Part shown: piece by piece, positions 42,893-55,048 of the stretch
Numbering within the stretch: the first letter of the stretch is position 1
Layout of the letters: each line of letters starts with the position of its first letter
DNA from: Prostheceraeus crozeri
Taxonomy: Eukaryota; Platyhelminthes; Polycladida; Euryleptidae
NCBI GenBank assembly: GCA_907163375.1
Contig: CAJQUW010006835.1
Span: 124,001 to 188,000, forward strand
Reading direction: 5' to 3'
Length of the DNA stretch: 64,000 nucleotides
The notes under the pieces: generated by a model
What the model was told of the DNA's origin: nothing
Database searches by the model: none
Seen by the model: only the letters and a program-made list of their open reading frames with translations
Translations under genes and position numbers: made by a program

Positions 42893-43845
42893 ATTTAAAT
42901 GAATTGATTGCTCTGAATTCCAGTTTCAATGAATTGATTGCTCTGAATTCAAATTTCAATGAATTGATTGCGGTGAATTCCTATTTCATTGAACTGATTG
43001 CTGTGAATTCCTATTTCATTGAACTGATTGCTGTGAATTCCAATTTCAATGAACTGATTGCTCTGAATTCCAATTTCAATGAATTGATTGCTCTGAATTC
43101 CAATTTCAATGAATTGATTGCTGTGAATTCCTATTTCATTGAATTGATTGCTCTGAATTCCAAATTCAATGAACTGATTGCTGTGAATTCCAAATTCAAT
43201 GAATTGATTCCTGAGAATTCCAATTTCATTGAATTGATTGCTGTGAATTCAAATTTCAATGAATTGATTGCTGTGAACTCCAATTTCAATGAATTGATTG
43301 CTGTGAATTCAAATTTCATTGAATTGATTCCTGTGAACTCCAGTTTCAATGAATTGATTGCTGTGAATTCAAATTTCATTGAATTGATTCCTGTGAACTC
43401 CAGTTTCAATGAATTGATTGCTGTGAATTCAAATTTCATTGAATTGATTCCTGTGAACTCCAATTTCAATGAATTGATTGCTCTGAACTCCAATTTCAAT
43501 GAATTGATTGCTGCAAATTCATTTTTCAATGAATTAATTGCTGTGAATTCCAATTTCAATGAATTGATTGCTGCGAATTCCTATTTCATTGAATTGATTG
43601 CTGTGAATTCCTTTTTCAATGAATTGATTGCTCTGAACTCCAATTTCAATGAATTGATTGCTCTGAATTCCAATTTCAATGAATTGATTGCTCTGAACTC
43701 CAATTTCAATGAATTGATTGCTCTGAACTCCAATTTCAATGAATTGATTGTATGAAATCCAATTTCAATGAATTGATTGCTCTGAACTCCAATTTCAATG
43801 AATTTATTGTCTGAAATCCAATTTCAATGAATTGATTGCTGAGAA
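42893..43845. repeat. Minisatellite, 30-bp unit, ~32 copies
   Basis: The consensus unit is GAATTGATTGCTGTGAATTC plus CAATTTCAAT. Variant units with TTTCATT and GATTCCTGTGAAC alternate at about 43230-43470, giving a local 60-bp dimer period. The 30-bp period is a multiple of three and the unit lacks stops in some frames, so both strands show long open frames (plus 42904-43755, minus 43131-43559). Two slightly shortened units near 43755 and 43810 break the phase. The unit is rich in GAATTC and AATTG, so partial self-pairing is possible. Confidence 0.96.
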
Positions 43846-43849
43846 TTCC

Positions 43850-44590
43850 TCCGTTGTGGAGGGGAACCGCATTTTCAGTCTCTGATAAGGCAGCGGAGAT
43901 TCCGTCCATGTGTTTCTCGTCGAGATTGATAACCCTCCGGCGAGATTCGCACTTTCACGTCCAATTTCACGGTTGGAAGTAGCGGTTTTGGTAATGTCTT
44001 TTGAGAGACAGGTCTTGACGGATGACTGAATCTCCACAGACGGTGAATGATCATTGTTATCTACTTATTCTTCATAAGAAACATCTTCTCATCGACCTGA
44101 TTCATTCTTTTCGGTTGGAAAGTACAGCTCACAAGAAATCCATAAATAGGCTTTCTTCTGAAATGAATTTCTTCACATAGGTGATGCTGACACATTCCCT
44201 AACAAGACAGATGGACATCACAAGGTTTCTTCGCTTCATCTGAAGATCATAAATGAAAGGATTTGAACATGATGGAACTGGAACTCACAACCCGCTTTGA
44301 AGGACTCAATTTTCCTTGATGACACCGTCTCTCACATTCAGGTGGCTGGTAGAGTGTCAAAAATTATAGCACAGTGAACATTTTTGTATCAAAACATTGT
44401 TTTTTCGGAAATTTTGTTCCTGAGTTCTAAAAGAATATTGATTGATTTTGCCAATTATTACTGCATTTACATACTAGAGATTTGATGCTTGAGATTGTGA
44501 TGTTTAAGTATTACGAATCTCAATAAGTAAACGAACGAATCGAGTGAATTTTTCTGTTTAGAATATTAAAACATTTAGTCTAAAAGGAAG
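43850..44590. other. No recognisable feature
   Basis: Unique-looking sequence after the array. 43850-44040 is less AT-rich, but no coding signal is convincing. Confidence 0.3.
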
Positions 44591-44594
44591 TTAA

Positions 44595-45309
44595 CACGTT
44601 GAGTGCTACGTCAGCCAGATGTGGCTGACACGCAGGTTTTCCGAAGAACCAGGTCAGCTGGCTGACACGCAGAAAAATAAGTACATGTCCGTCTTTTACA
44701 TACTAGATGACTTGTCGACTTTCTTCATGTATTTAGCGTTTACAGGACAGAACTTATAATTAGTAAAATAGTTTTCAAATGTATGTGTGAAAATTTGCTC
44801 CGGCGTCCGACATGTTTTTATTCATCAAATGAACTATATTGTAGCCTACTTTCTAAGCTTCTCTCAGAAAGAGTTACTATGTTTTATATTCTAAATTATA
44901 AAAATGATAACACCCCTTACCTCACAAATAGCCGTCAACATATTATTGTATACAATTGTCTGAACTACATGTATATATATCTTTCTATCATACAACTTCA
45001 GTTTCATTTACTAGTTACTAAGAAATTAATGACAATTCAAATAGTGTAATTAAGACAAGTAATTCTTAATTTTTTAGTGGTTTTCTCCTGAAGTTCTATC
45101 TGAAACTACAAATCTTTTTACTATACAGATGTTTAAACCTTGCACATGAAATTTTCATACAAAATACTAACATGTATTGAATAACTTCAGAACAGGAGAA
45201 ACCTTGTCTATAAAGAAACAACCACCGCAAATGCTTTCATTCAGACAGTGATGAACGTTCAATTATAGCAACACGTTTCTCACTGGAGAGACAAAGTTTA
45301 TCCAATGTG
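44595..45309. mobile_element. Possible piggyBac-like MITE, uncertain
   Basis: TTAA at 44591-44594 is followed by CACGTTGAGTGC and a GTCAGCCAGATGTGGCTGAC palindrome, a layout typical of piggyBac-like ends. The best partner is TTAA at 45310-45313 preceded by the complement of CACATTGG, which agrees for only about eight bases. The inner part has no recognisable gene. The left end is credible, but the right end is weak. Confidence 0.3.
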
Positions 45310-45494
45310 TTAAGTTAATTGCCATTGAGATTTCATTGACAGCAATGTGATTAAAATCTTCACGCAAAAGTTTGAAAATTTCCTCCTCTTGTCTCGGCTT
45401 TCGAGTTTGTTAACTTAGCAAATTTTGTCAATAACTTATTTTTCCAGCAGACGAAATTGAGCCGCTCTAAGCATACACTCGTACACTTAGCTGA

Positions 45495-46360
45495 TTATTA
45501 ATTAATTTCTCCGAAAGCGCAATTAACCATATAAATTTGTAAACCAAAAACGTCTTATTTTCATTAGCCTCGCTTGTTCTCTCGGATGAAATATAACAGG
45601 TGATGTGATATGGTAATACAATCGCTTCTAGCAGTAAAAACAGTTCTTTGGCGCAATGAAACAGGCGGCACAGACTTCGCAACCTCAGTGATAAAATTGA
45701 TATAAATGTCTGTGCGAACATCTTGAAGTGTAGATATAATGCATAATAAAAGATAAAATAAGAAACGAACAAAGACAAAATCATTCAACAATGCAAGATA
45801 AAATAGAGCATTTACGCATTTTTACAAATAATATAAAGTAAAGAAAAAATGACGTATACAATTTAAAATTACATAACGTACATAGAAATAAACTGTTTAT
45901 CTGAAGTTCGCTAGAATGGAAATTGACTCAAGGTCGCGGCACATCCGAGAGAACTAAGTTGGGCATGGATCACCAATGAAAGGCTTCGATTTACTCATGT
46001 GACTGATTCTAACCCAATGATACAGACGTTGGCAGGTGCATCTAAGTGAAAATGCGTGCGATTTATGTGCCGTTATTGTGCATTGCATGAAGCTTAATTT
46101 CCATTCTAGAGGTTTTATTGTTGTCAATTTCTATGATAAGGTATGAATTCAGAAAGGAAGTAAGTCAAAACCACCTCGAAAAGTGGAAATTCATCATGAC
46201 AGGAATACTAAAAAAGAGATTAGAATTATGATGCCAGTTTCATTGCGCCATATAACTGTATTTGCTGCTAGAAGTGATTGTATTACATCCAAGTGACAAG
46301 CGAGGCTAATGAAAATAACATGTTTTTGGTTTACAAATTTACATAATTATTAATTAACTA
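45495..46360. mobile_element. Foldback element, ~130-190 bp arms
   Basis: 45495-45665 and 46230-46360 are imperfect reverse complements, sharing AAATTTGTAAACCAAAAAC, TTTTCATTAGCCTCGCTTG and GGCGCAATGAAAC blocks. The left arm has ~40 bp that the right lacks. The ~560-bp spacer has no recognised gene. No TSD could be fixed. Confidence 0.7.
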
Positions 46361-46590
46361 ACAGAGTGAATTGTGACACAATAGAAGGCATTGTGAAGAA
46401 CTGAATTATAGATGTTTAATAAATATTAATAATTAAATAAAGATTCAATAAATCAAGCTTTATTTATTATTTGAATAATATTGTGATGAATTCCTTCAGT
46501 CTCAGGCAGTTTGTGCCATCACAGGCTCAGAAACTGCTCTTATAATCTGAGCTGATTCTTAGAATAATCACTTCCCTAAAAGCTAATTAA

Positions 46591-46817
46591 CCCTTTGATG
46601 CATGAATTATTTTCAAAATTAAAGTTTTTTTTGAAAAATAAACATTTTCTTCAAATGCAATTTTCGGGCGTTCTATGGATTGTACGAAGTCAAGAGAGGT
46701 GCCATTAGAAGCGCATTGATCTTCTCTTTCTTTTGGTTACAATTTTTTGCCGCTTTGGGGTCAACATTGGTCAAAATGTCCTCAAGAGAGTACAATATGC
46801 AAATTATGCATGAAGGG
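46591..46817. mobile_element. 227-bp piggyBac-like MITE
   Basis: TTAA at 46587-46590 and 46818-46821 flank ends CCCTTTGATGCATGAATTAT and, as complement, CCCTTCATGCATAATTTGC. TTAA duplication with CCC-starting TIRs is the piggyBac signature. The interior shares sequence with 20045-20160, a probable second, terminus-less copy. Confidence 0.85.
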
Positions 46818-46932
46818 TTAAATACCTTTCCAAGTGATGCATTGTCTCAAAGGATTTGTAAAATAACTATTCTTTACCCTGTTTTGCAAATATTTACTGA
46901 CCATTGCGGAGATACAGCTCAAATGTCAATGT

Positions 46933-47504
46933 TTGACCTGGGAGCCCTTTCTTCAGCAATATGAGAAAATAAAACACACATTTTACCCGAATTTTCGTAT
47001 ATTGCTCTTTCAAGGATGTTATGCTGACTGGATTACAAGGGTAATTGAAATTTGAAATAACAATATAGGATATATGACAAAGTGAGACTCACTGAAACAT
47101 CGTAGAGCTATGCTACAACAGAGAACATTGTAAAACATTGATAAGCAAGTAAAAAATGAAAGTCATCTGAGGCCTTAGAAAGCCTGCCAACAGATTGACT
47201 TATCAAAGGATGTAAAGGCTTAGACCCCCAACTTTTCTTTCCTGACTTTCTATTTCTTCCATTTCCTCTATTTAATCTTTTTTAATTACTTACTTATCAA
47301 TGTTTCTACGATGTTCTAGTTGTACCACAGCTTTACGATTTTTAGTGAGTCTCACTTTGTCCTATATCCTATCTTGCTATTTCAGATTTCAATTATCCTT
47401 CTAATCCAGTCATCATAACATGCTTGACAGAGCAAAATGCAAAAATTTGGATAAAATATTTGTTTTTCTTTATCTTATTGCGGAAGAAAGGGCTCCCAGG
47501 CCAA
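46933..47504. mobile_element. 572-bp foldback element
   Basis: The left arm (46933-47160) starts TTGACCTGGGAGCCCTTTCT, and the right arm (47277-47504) ends with the complement of TTGGCCTGGGAGCCCTTTCT. Arms share AAAGTGAGACTCACT and AACATTGATAAG-type blocks. The spacer is ~116 bp of T-rich sequence. No coding region or clear TSD. Confidence 0.85.
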
Positions 47505-47509
47505 ATATC

Positions 47510-50500
47510 TGTATTGCGGTTGTTTCTGCATTAATTGCTTTATCATGACAGTCAATTCCTTGATAATTTGCTCAAAACAGTAAAAGATGTAATTTCACAT
47601 GCGGTGAAGAGTTCATTTGATGAAATCGATACCGTCATCACATTGGAGATGCAATTAATCTCTCTACCTAAACACACCTCCTCTATGACTTCTAATAGCT
47701 AATTCATAGCCATTTCAAGACATCACTTGTATTTTTGGAATGTTTTATCCAATTTAGTGACAAATGTGGCAATTTATTGATACGCAAATGATGGAGGATC
47801 ATTTAACCGGTGACCTTGTTCCCTCTTGACTTGGGAAGACTTGTTACATCGCAAGAATCACACAGCGCATCAATTACATAGATAATCCGATGTATCGCTC
47901 TTGGTTGATTTGGTGTTACAATTCCTAATTGCTTCTGAATCTCTATTAGGACTCTGACCGCGGAGAATCACTTGGCTCAATTCTCTAATTTCAGGAAATT
48001 ATCCTTCAAGAACTACTGATTCTACAAACGCAATAATCTCTAGAATATTTACCCTATCATCGACGAAGTTCAATTACATGTTGCCAAAAATCTTGTGTAT
48101 GATATCAGCACTGAGATAGAAAAGTCAGGAAGATTTCTGAAATGAAATGTTGATGAACTTTGTTATATGCTAGGAATTGATGAACAACAAAGCCATTATT
48201 GATTTTGTATACAGGCCTACACGATTAAGCCTTGCTGTTTAATACTCATCGACTTCGATGCATTTACCGGTAGAAGTCACTTTATTGACAATACTCGCGT
48301 TCTATGATATTAGTAATGTACATAATTACGTACGTTAAGTTATGAAATACACATTATAACTAAAAAAGTTAATTATAACCAAAATAACTAATTCTCTGCT
48401 TCGAAATTCTTTCATAATTTCCATGTCAAAATTGAGTAATAGCAACTTTAGTATGTAACTTGTTGCTATTGCCAATCCGTGAATGTTTTTCCTGTTCTTA
48501 TGTTGCTTATTCATTTGATGTTGTCTTGCCTTAAAAATTTTACATTTTATTCAGTTCTTGTAAAGTTGAATGCCTCACAATTCCCAATATTGGGGCTTGA
48601 AATACATACTTCATGATTATTGTTATTAAACGAATAGAATGTAATGAAAATTACGACAAAATTGCATGCTGTATGCTATATTTTCGTCATGTTAGTCTTA
48701 TTCAACAAGTTGCTTGTATTGCTTTACCTACTTGTATTATAATATCTTATTCAGGGTTATTGATATTATCAAATCTGTCATTTTTTCATCTGTTATGCTA
48801 CCTTTGATGATTTTCAATTGATTATTTTAATGTAATAAATTATTCTAAGAACACATGACAAACAATGAAGTGCATCAATGAATCACTATTATCATTATTT
48901 TAGTTATTTCAAATACTCACTTTTGAATTCTTAACTTACGCATATGGGATGCCTGATATTTGATTGATGGATGATTAAAGAATTTCAATTCGTATGAAAA
49001 ATCGCTTCTTCTTCAAACAACGTCATATAGATCATTTGACTCATTTCATGCATTATAATTACGTGCCCTTTATCTTCCTGTTTTTTTCAAAATATATGTC
49101 ATTTGATCGATTCATCACTTATCCAATTAAAGTGATATTCAACAATTATAATGACATTGTTGATTACCAGAATTGAAATTGAAGTCTCGCACAAGGAAAT
49201 AATTAATAAAATGTTTAAAAAGTGAAGCAAGTTGTTAGGAGGGCAATGAATGAAAATGACAATGATCGAATATGTCTGGGAAGTGTTTCAAAAATTGCAG
49301 CAAATGTCTCGACACGACTGAACTTGTATTCCATGACAGAATTTCTTCAAATTGTCGGAATCGTCACGACATTGTGAGAGATGGTGACCGTTTGCGACTG
49401 CTATACCAGAAGGTCAAATGTCAAGCGGATTATCATCCTGGAAAACTTCGATCAAATTCAAAAATGAAGTGATGGGTCCAGCCACTTCCTGCTTCATTCC
49501 GAACTTAAAGATCCAAATTCAAAACAAAATACACCAAAAGAAAGTTTTCATCATGACTAGTCAGAATATTCCCTGTGGGAACGAATCTTGCGAAAAACTG
49601 GCGGATGTCAGTTGCAGAATATCATGCTACAGTTCAGTCATATTTGCGGCATATTCTCTGGCGAAGTTCGCCGGCAACAATTCGCGCTCTATATGCCACC
49701 TTTTACTTTTGACTTTCTCTCATTTTCTTTAGTAATCGGCCTCTACAGCCGAGGCTCTATTTTCTCCCTCACCGCCTCACTATCCCCCCACATGGCTAAT
49801 CTATCTAAGATATAAGTGCAGACTATCATTCTTTGATAATGATAAGAATATAGAGAATCCCCTTATATCAATTTTCATAACATCTCTTGACATTCAATAA
49901 TTTACAACAATGACAAATGTTTGAATAATATCATAGTATTTACTGCGACATTTATGGAAGATAAAAACCTTTTAGTTTAAGCCTTCTTGAATTAAAAAAG
50001 ATTCCTTTTTATCGGATCAGACTGAGTATGCAATATATTTTCATGTGAAAGTAATATACGAACATTACTACTTACCATTAATTAGTTGCTACAATATCCA
50101 CGATTTCGCCGGTTGGCGAAAAATCAGCTCGCATTATTAAACAAATATCTACCAACCAATTATAGCAACTTTTTCGCCACCTGTCGTTTTTTAATTTTAC
50201 ACAATGTTTTTGGATAGATGATGACCATTTTCATATGCGGAGATATCTTTTACACGAAAATGATGATTATCAGCAATCTCACAGGGTTATCATTGATCTG
50301 ATATTCAAGGTCATTGTGGAGGTCAAAGGTTAAAAAGATGATTTTTTACTATGATTACTATCTCTTGCCCTATCTCAGAAACCATTTGACAAAATTCAAA
50401 ACAAAATACGCTACATGAAAGCGCTTACGATTAAGAGTGAGAATGTCATGATGAAAAGATGCAAGGAAGTAAAACGTTGAGAATAGAATACCAATAAATA

Positions 50501-50900
50501 TTTTCAAGTTTGTATTTTGTAATCCGCTCCTATTAGGAAAAATTCACAATTTCAATTTTTGAATTTTGAATTCAAAACGTCAAAGTATAAATGGAATCTA
50601 CGAGGGAATTGTCATTTTCTGCTCGAGATGAAATGAGAACACTTTCTTTTATAATTTCGAATAGTTTTTATTTTATACGGACACCTGAAAAAATTAAAAG
50701 CGAAAATAGTGGAAAATTCGACAAATCTGCTGCTGTACATTCAAATTGTTGAAATCTCATTGTGACGAAAGTCATTCAAATTGTTATTAAAAATTGATGG
50801 AGAGCTGTGAAATACGTAGAATACGTAGAAATACGTACTCACCCTTCGTTGAGGAGCTAGATAAAATTTTGGTATGGAGGAAGCTAGAAATCGATCTCTT
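47510..50900. other. Long AT-rich stretch without a supported gene
   Basis: 49495-49535 and 50385-50430 share a diverged block with ATTCAAAACAAAATAC. 50110-50195 has two facing TTCGCC/GGCGAA motifs. The remaining sequence, including several short frames around 49272-49815, shows no family motif or splice pairing that I can support. Confidence 0.35.
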
Positions 50901-50918
50901 ACCGGTTGAAAACAATAA

Positions 50919-51375
50919 AAAGCACAAATGAACAATAACGAGATTTGGGCTGGCATTTGGACCAATGGCCGCTCTGAACTTCACATACAGCAAGGAACCA
51001 TGAATTCTGACGCTATGTGAATGTTTTACGAATGAACATTGGCCAAATGACAGATCAACTTGGTTATTTATGGATGATAATGCTACGTGTCACAGGAGTA
51101 GTAGAGTCAACTTATGCAAGTCTCAAATAGGGCTTAGGACATTATCTTGGCCAGCTCGTTCTCCTGATCTGAATCCCATAGAAAATGTATGGAGTTTTCT
51201 AAAACGTAACGTTCGTCGTTCACTGCTACCTACAGATGGCGTATCACAACTTACGTCACTGTTAAAAAGAGAGTGGAGAAAGTTAGATCAGTCAAAAATC
51301 AACGATATCATCGAATCAATGCCTAGACGAATTCGTAATGTCATTGACAATAAGGGTAGGGCCACAAAATATTAG
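50919..51375 (+). pseudogene. Tc1 DD34E transposase, C-terminal half
   Basis: The first frame reads EIWAGIWTNGRSELHIQQGT, then MNSDA, as in Tc1-type proteins before the second catalytic residue. It stops, and the next frame, open at 51070-51375, gives FMDDNATCHR (second D) and WPARSPDLNPIENVW (third E). The D-to-E spacing is 34 residues, the DD34E signature. The protein then continues to a natural-looking end at NKGRATKY. The N-terminal DNA-binding half and the first catalytic D are absent. Confidence 0.9.
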
Positions 51376-51532
51376 CTTCTCAAGAACCGTTACTGTATCA
51401 TAGCTTATCAGATTATATAAGGACATTTAAATATATTAGGGACATGAAAAAGCATGAAAAATGCTTTCTGTATCATACTTATGTTTTATTTATTCAAATT
51501 TTAAGATGATCCACTTTTTATGAAACGGACTG
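50919..51532 (+). mobile_element. Tc1-like element, 3' part with right terminus
   Basis: Coding remnants run from 50919 to 51375. The right end is the complement of CAGTCCGTTTCATAAAAAGT, finishing at 51532 with TA at 51533-51534. That TA coincides with the TACATGTA site at the edge of the inverted duplication, so the element inserted there. The left terminus was not found upstream, so the element is 5'-deleted or its left end has diverged. Confidence 0.8.
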
Positions 51533-52921
51533 TACATGTATTTACACACAGGTCTTGTGAGAAGACTTTCATTTTTACTGCATATACGACCTCGGTCTAT
51601 CATTCATTTTCCACATTGTGATGATTATTTCTGGCTACATGAAAAGATTGAGCAGTCAATCCATTTTGACACTCAATTTTATCATACCCGGGCCGTTTTG
51701 AGCTCCGAAATCCCAAGGATCTTGCCTGACATCAATGATCCTACACTACGTGACATGCCAAGCGTAATTACGGAACACCCCAAACATCCGTGGTTAAAGA
51801 CATTCTATACTTCTACGCGCGTACATGCGCGCTGCACTAAGAGTCAGAAATCACTTGATCTGATGCTGTTAAAACATGGGGAATGTTTATGAATACGTGC
51901 GGGCGAACGTTTATAGTTTGTGCGTCGTCTACGGAACAAACTGTTTGCCGCTTGAACCGCTAAGCATGTTCTGTCTTCCCTGAGCATGAAATTGAGGTCC
52001 TATCACAATGTTTAGCCTCTGATACATGCAGACACATGAGACGCAAAGTCTATATAACAGGACTGCCGACAGATGTTGCAGGAATGTCACGCATAGCCAC
52101 GGATGTTTAGGGTCATGTGTAATTACGCGTAGTTCACGCGTGAATTACGCGTCATTGAGCGTGGCATGTCACCTAGTGTATTATCTAATAGTCCCCAAAA
52201 TTACAATGCAATTAACTGTCGCAAACAACTGTCTAATGAGGGCATACGTTTCTGCCCGCTCGGTCAGCATTTTAGAAGAATTTATTTTTTGAGAATCTGT
52301 TGAAAATTGACAGTAAACGATGCGCATTGAACAGTTCTCACATGAAGCAGCATAGAGACAATGTTGCAGCGTGCTTCATTGCATTGTGATACCCAAGCCG
52401 TGCTGAATACGGCTCAAATGAAGACTTTTGAAAATAAATGTAAACTGCATGTTGTCAACTTCTACAGGAGGAACTGAGTCACGAAATATTAGAGTCGCGA
52501 AGATAACGTCTGTGGAGCAATGTCAAAAAATGTCTGAGATGGCTACATGAATACAATGATGAGAACGTTGGTGATGATTCGAACAACTGAACAGCTTTCG
52601 CTTATTGTTTTGTTTTGAACCTTCGTTCACTTTGCATGTTGTTTGTTTGTATTATTCTGCAGCATCCACGAGAGCAACAAAGACAGTAAACATAGTTTTT
52701 ATTTTTGCAAAACTAAACGGAGAGCACATTTCTACGCGTACATGAACGACCTCCCGCTTAACCAATTAACTGCAAACAAGGGTTACCAAGAATTAGTTGC
52801 AATTGCTAATCATCATCGTTTGAATAGACTACAATTCTTGATTTTGAATTTTTCACTCTCATATTTCAATTTTGCTTATTAGGCTACCAAAAGTCGCAAA
52901 ATAGTCTTATTTGGATATTAA
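51533..52921 (-). repeat. Large inverted duplication, arm 2 (~1.39 kb)
   Basis: Reverse complement of 36799-38192. Its outer borders are the TA at the end of the Tc1-like element and the TTAA at the start of the piggyBac-like element, so insertions abut both ends. It includes the second CACTA-ended MITE (51744-52178) at the same internal position, so the MITE inserted before the duplication. Confidence 0.92.
51744..52178. mobile_element. CACTA-ended MITE, copy in arm 2
   Basis: Ends CACTACGTGACATGCCAAGC and the complement of CACTAGGTGACATGCCACGC, with TA at 51742-51743 and 52179-52180. It is 435 bp against 445 bp in arm 1. The left terminus here corresponds to the right terminus of the arm 1 copy, consistent with inversion. 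Confidence 0.75.
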
Positions 52922-53886
52922 CCCTCAGAGACCTGAGCTTTTTCACACCCTCTGAGACCTGAGGAGGGTCCAGTGGACCCCTTTAATACATTCTTAGTTT
53001 ACCTGCTTAAATCGATATCCAAACATATTAAAAGTTGATTTTAAGTAAAACAATGATGTTTGCGTGTAGCAGGTCGGTATAACGATACCCTTGAGTGACT
53101 TTCAGCCTTCTCAGTAAACACGTGCGAAAATATGGTGTTTTTGTAAGTCAACCACATTTAGTACAGCATCATTTGTACTAGGAGGCGGCTTTACGATATC
53201 TGTGTCACCATAAAGCCTCAGATAGTTCATTTTGATGAAATTGATATAATTCATGCAGCTAATCCTTTCCATTTGTACATTACTTCAAATTTATCCAAAG
53301 CTATCAGAAATAGGCCTAAAATGAGTCAAAATTGCTGTACTTCTAGAACCAAAAACAGCTGTGGAGATCTCAAACTTATCATTACTGCTGTGAAAAGTTT
53401 GTCATCAATCAGATTTTGGTGCTCAACTATGAATATAATGATAGCTTTCATTTCGGACATCGATTTATGTCGAGTTGTTCATATAGGCCAACCAGTCACG
53501 CGAGATCATGTGCGAAAGCAAAATATTCACATTTTGCGATCTTCCAACACATTGCACATCTACGAGCATGATGCAAACAATGAATAAATGACTTTCACTC
53601 TTCATACACCATCGTGGACATGTTCGAAATCATTTTTCATCTAATTACAAAAATTTTGTGATGGAATTTCTACACCCTCTGAGACCTGAGGGGGGTCCAG
53701 TGGACCCCCTTGGCCTATCTGGCATACTTCTACTGATTCAATTGAAATGAAAGAAGACATGCAGATTCACTGTCAGAAATGATGATTTTGTATGGGCTTG
53801 AGTGGTTGATATATCGTCAGCGTAAAAAATGAAATAGAAAAATGTGGCTCCGGGGTCCACTGGACCCCCTCTCAGGTTTCTGAGGG
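52922..53886. mobile_element. 965-bp piggyBac-like non-autonomous element
   Basis: TTAA at 52918-52921 and 53887-53890 flank ends CCCTCAGAGACCTGAG and, as complement, CCCTCAGAAACCTGAG. The palindrome GGGTCCAGTGGACCC, or its GGGTCCACTGGACCC form, occurs at 52966, 53693 and 53853. A ~38-bp block containing CTCTGAGACCTGAGG is repeated directly at 52948 and 53672. The interior frame at 53273-53587 has no transposase motif. It is likely mobilised by a full-length piggyBac elsewhere. Confidence 0.88.
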
Positions 53887-53890
53887 TTAA

Positions 53891-54770
53891 ACCATGAAAA
53901 GATACTAATGATCCTCTGGTTATTTTAAAAATCTCGTATGAATTCTAATTGCACAATCGTTAGTTGAAAACCTTACAAATTACTTCACACGCACTTGGTA
54001 CAGCGGTCTTGTTTCCTACAGGCAGCCTTCCCAATGCTCTCAAATTAAGTTTCAAATTCTTTCCGTGACTAATTCAACTTTTTTACCTTTTATCTGTCGT
54101 TTTTCTCGTCTTCTCTGTCGAAGCAATTAATCTTCAGTTTGTCCTTCTTTATTCACGAAAAATGTCTCCCCTTGATGAACAAAATGTATTCTGCGTTCCT
54201 CCCTCGTTGCCGTATTTGTACATGTTCACAATCGCTGGAAAACTGATCAAATCTGCTGTAGCCTGTTGACAAGGGTTTTTAGTAGACAGAAGAAGATTGA
54301 AGGGAGAATGCCTGAAAATGTGCAGCTCTTGTGGAATATGACACGACAAGTGTGAAAGATAAGTCGATTTGGACTTGCAATCATGCCAGAATGTCAGATA
54401 ATAACATATTATTCCCATCTAATCTTCAAATGAAATGAATCTCTCTCTCTCTTTCATTCATGTCATTCTGAATAACATTAATTAAATTCTCTTTCTTTCT
54501 TCTCAACTACCTTAGAATATTATTCCCTGTCCTTGATTATGATACTACTAGTTAATCTATTTTATTAGTAGCATGATAAAGTATTGATAGATCTGATTGA
54601 CAGTTGTAAAACAGCTGATATCGGCTTCGTCATTGGCGTATTGATTTCATGAATCAGAAACGTCATCAATGTCATGTCTAAATCTGTCGTAAATAGATCG
54701 AGGCAGGTAATCATAAGTCGGCGTTGAAAGCAAGCAGAGTCAGTGTGTGTTAAATAACTTCATCTTTTCA
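53891..54770. other. No recognisable feature
   Basis: AT-rich. A short CT-rich run lies near 54440-54460. No other signal was found. Confidence 0.3.
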
Positions 54771-54773
54771 TCG

Positions 54774-54886
54774 TCAGCGACAGTTTTTGATCAGCAACTT
54801 CATTTTTTATCGCCATGGTGGGCGTGTCTTGGGAATAACGAGTCATTGAAGAACGGCCTCACGTGACTTCTGTACGACAGACGTGA
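54774..54886 (+). promoter_or_regulatory. Possible promoter region upstream of the candidate first exon
   Basis: This stretch is less AT-rich than its surroundings and contains GTGGGCGTG (54828 region, KLF/EGR-like) and CACGTG (E-box core, ~54861). No TATA box is placed convincingly. It is assigned only because an ATG exon with a donor follows. Chance occurrence of such short motifs is likely enough that confidence is low. Confidence 0.15.
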
Positions 54887-54994
54887 ATGTACAGGAAATT
54901 CTGTGAAGATCTGAGAACCGACATTTCAAAACCTGCTGAGATGTCAGAATTTTATCTTCCAGAGGAGGAGGTGGCCGTCAGCCCAGAAGAAAAT
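54887..54994 (+). CDS. Candidate first coding exon with phase-0 donor
   Basis: ATG at 54887 is directly preceded in frame by TGA, so translation cannot begin earlier. The 36 codons read MYRKFCEDLRTD, then an acidic segment with LPEEEVAVSPEEN. AAAAT is followed by GTGAGTATT, a good 5' splice site, in phase 0. The exon at 61981 needs a phase-0 donor, so splicing over a 7-kb intron would give one continuous frame. If unspliced, the frame runs to TAG at 55082-55084, with its end inside the first unit of the 38-bp array. The protein is not recognised, and splicing is inference. Confidence 0.35.
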
Positions 54995-55048
54995 GTGAGT
55001 ATTGAAGGGAAAGCTGCGAATTTCGCAGAACAGTTAACTCAGGAGAGA

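Noticed and set aside
42904-43755. 283-codon plus-strand frame of ten-residue repeats (FNELIALNSN type)
   Set aside because: Product of a 30-bp tandem array. The minus strand is open as well, and there is no start context, signal or flanking exon.
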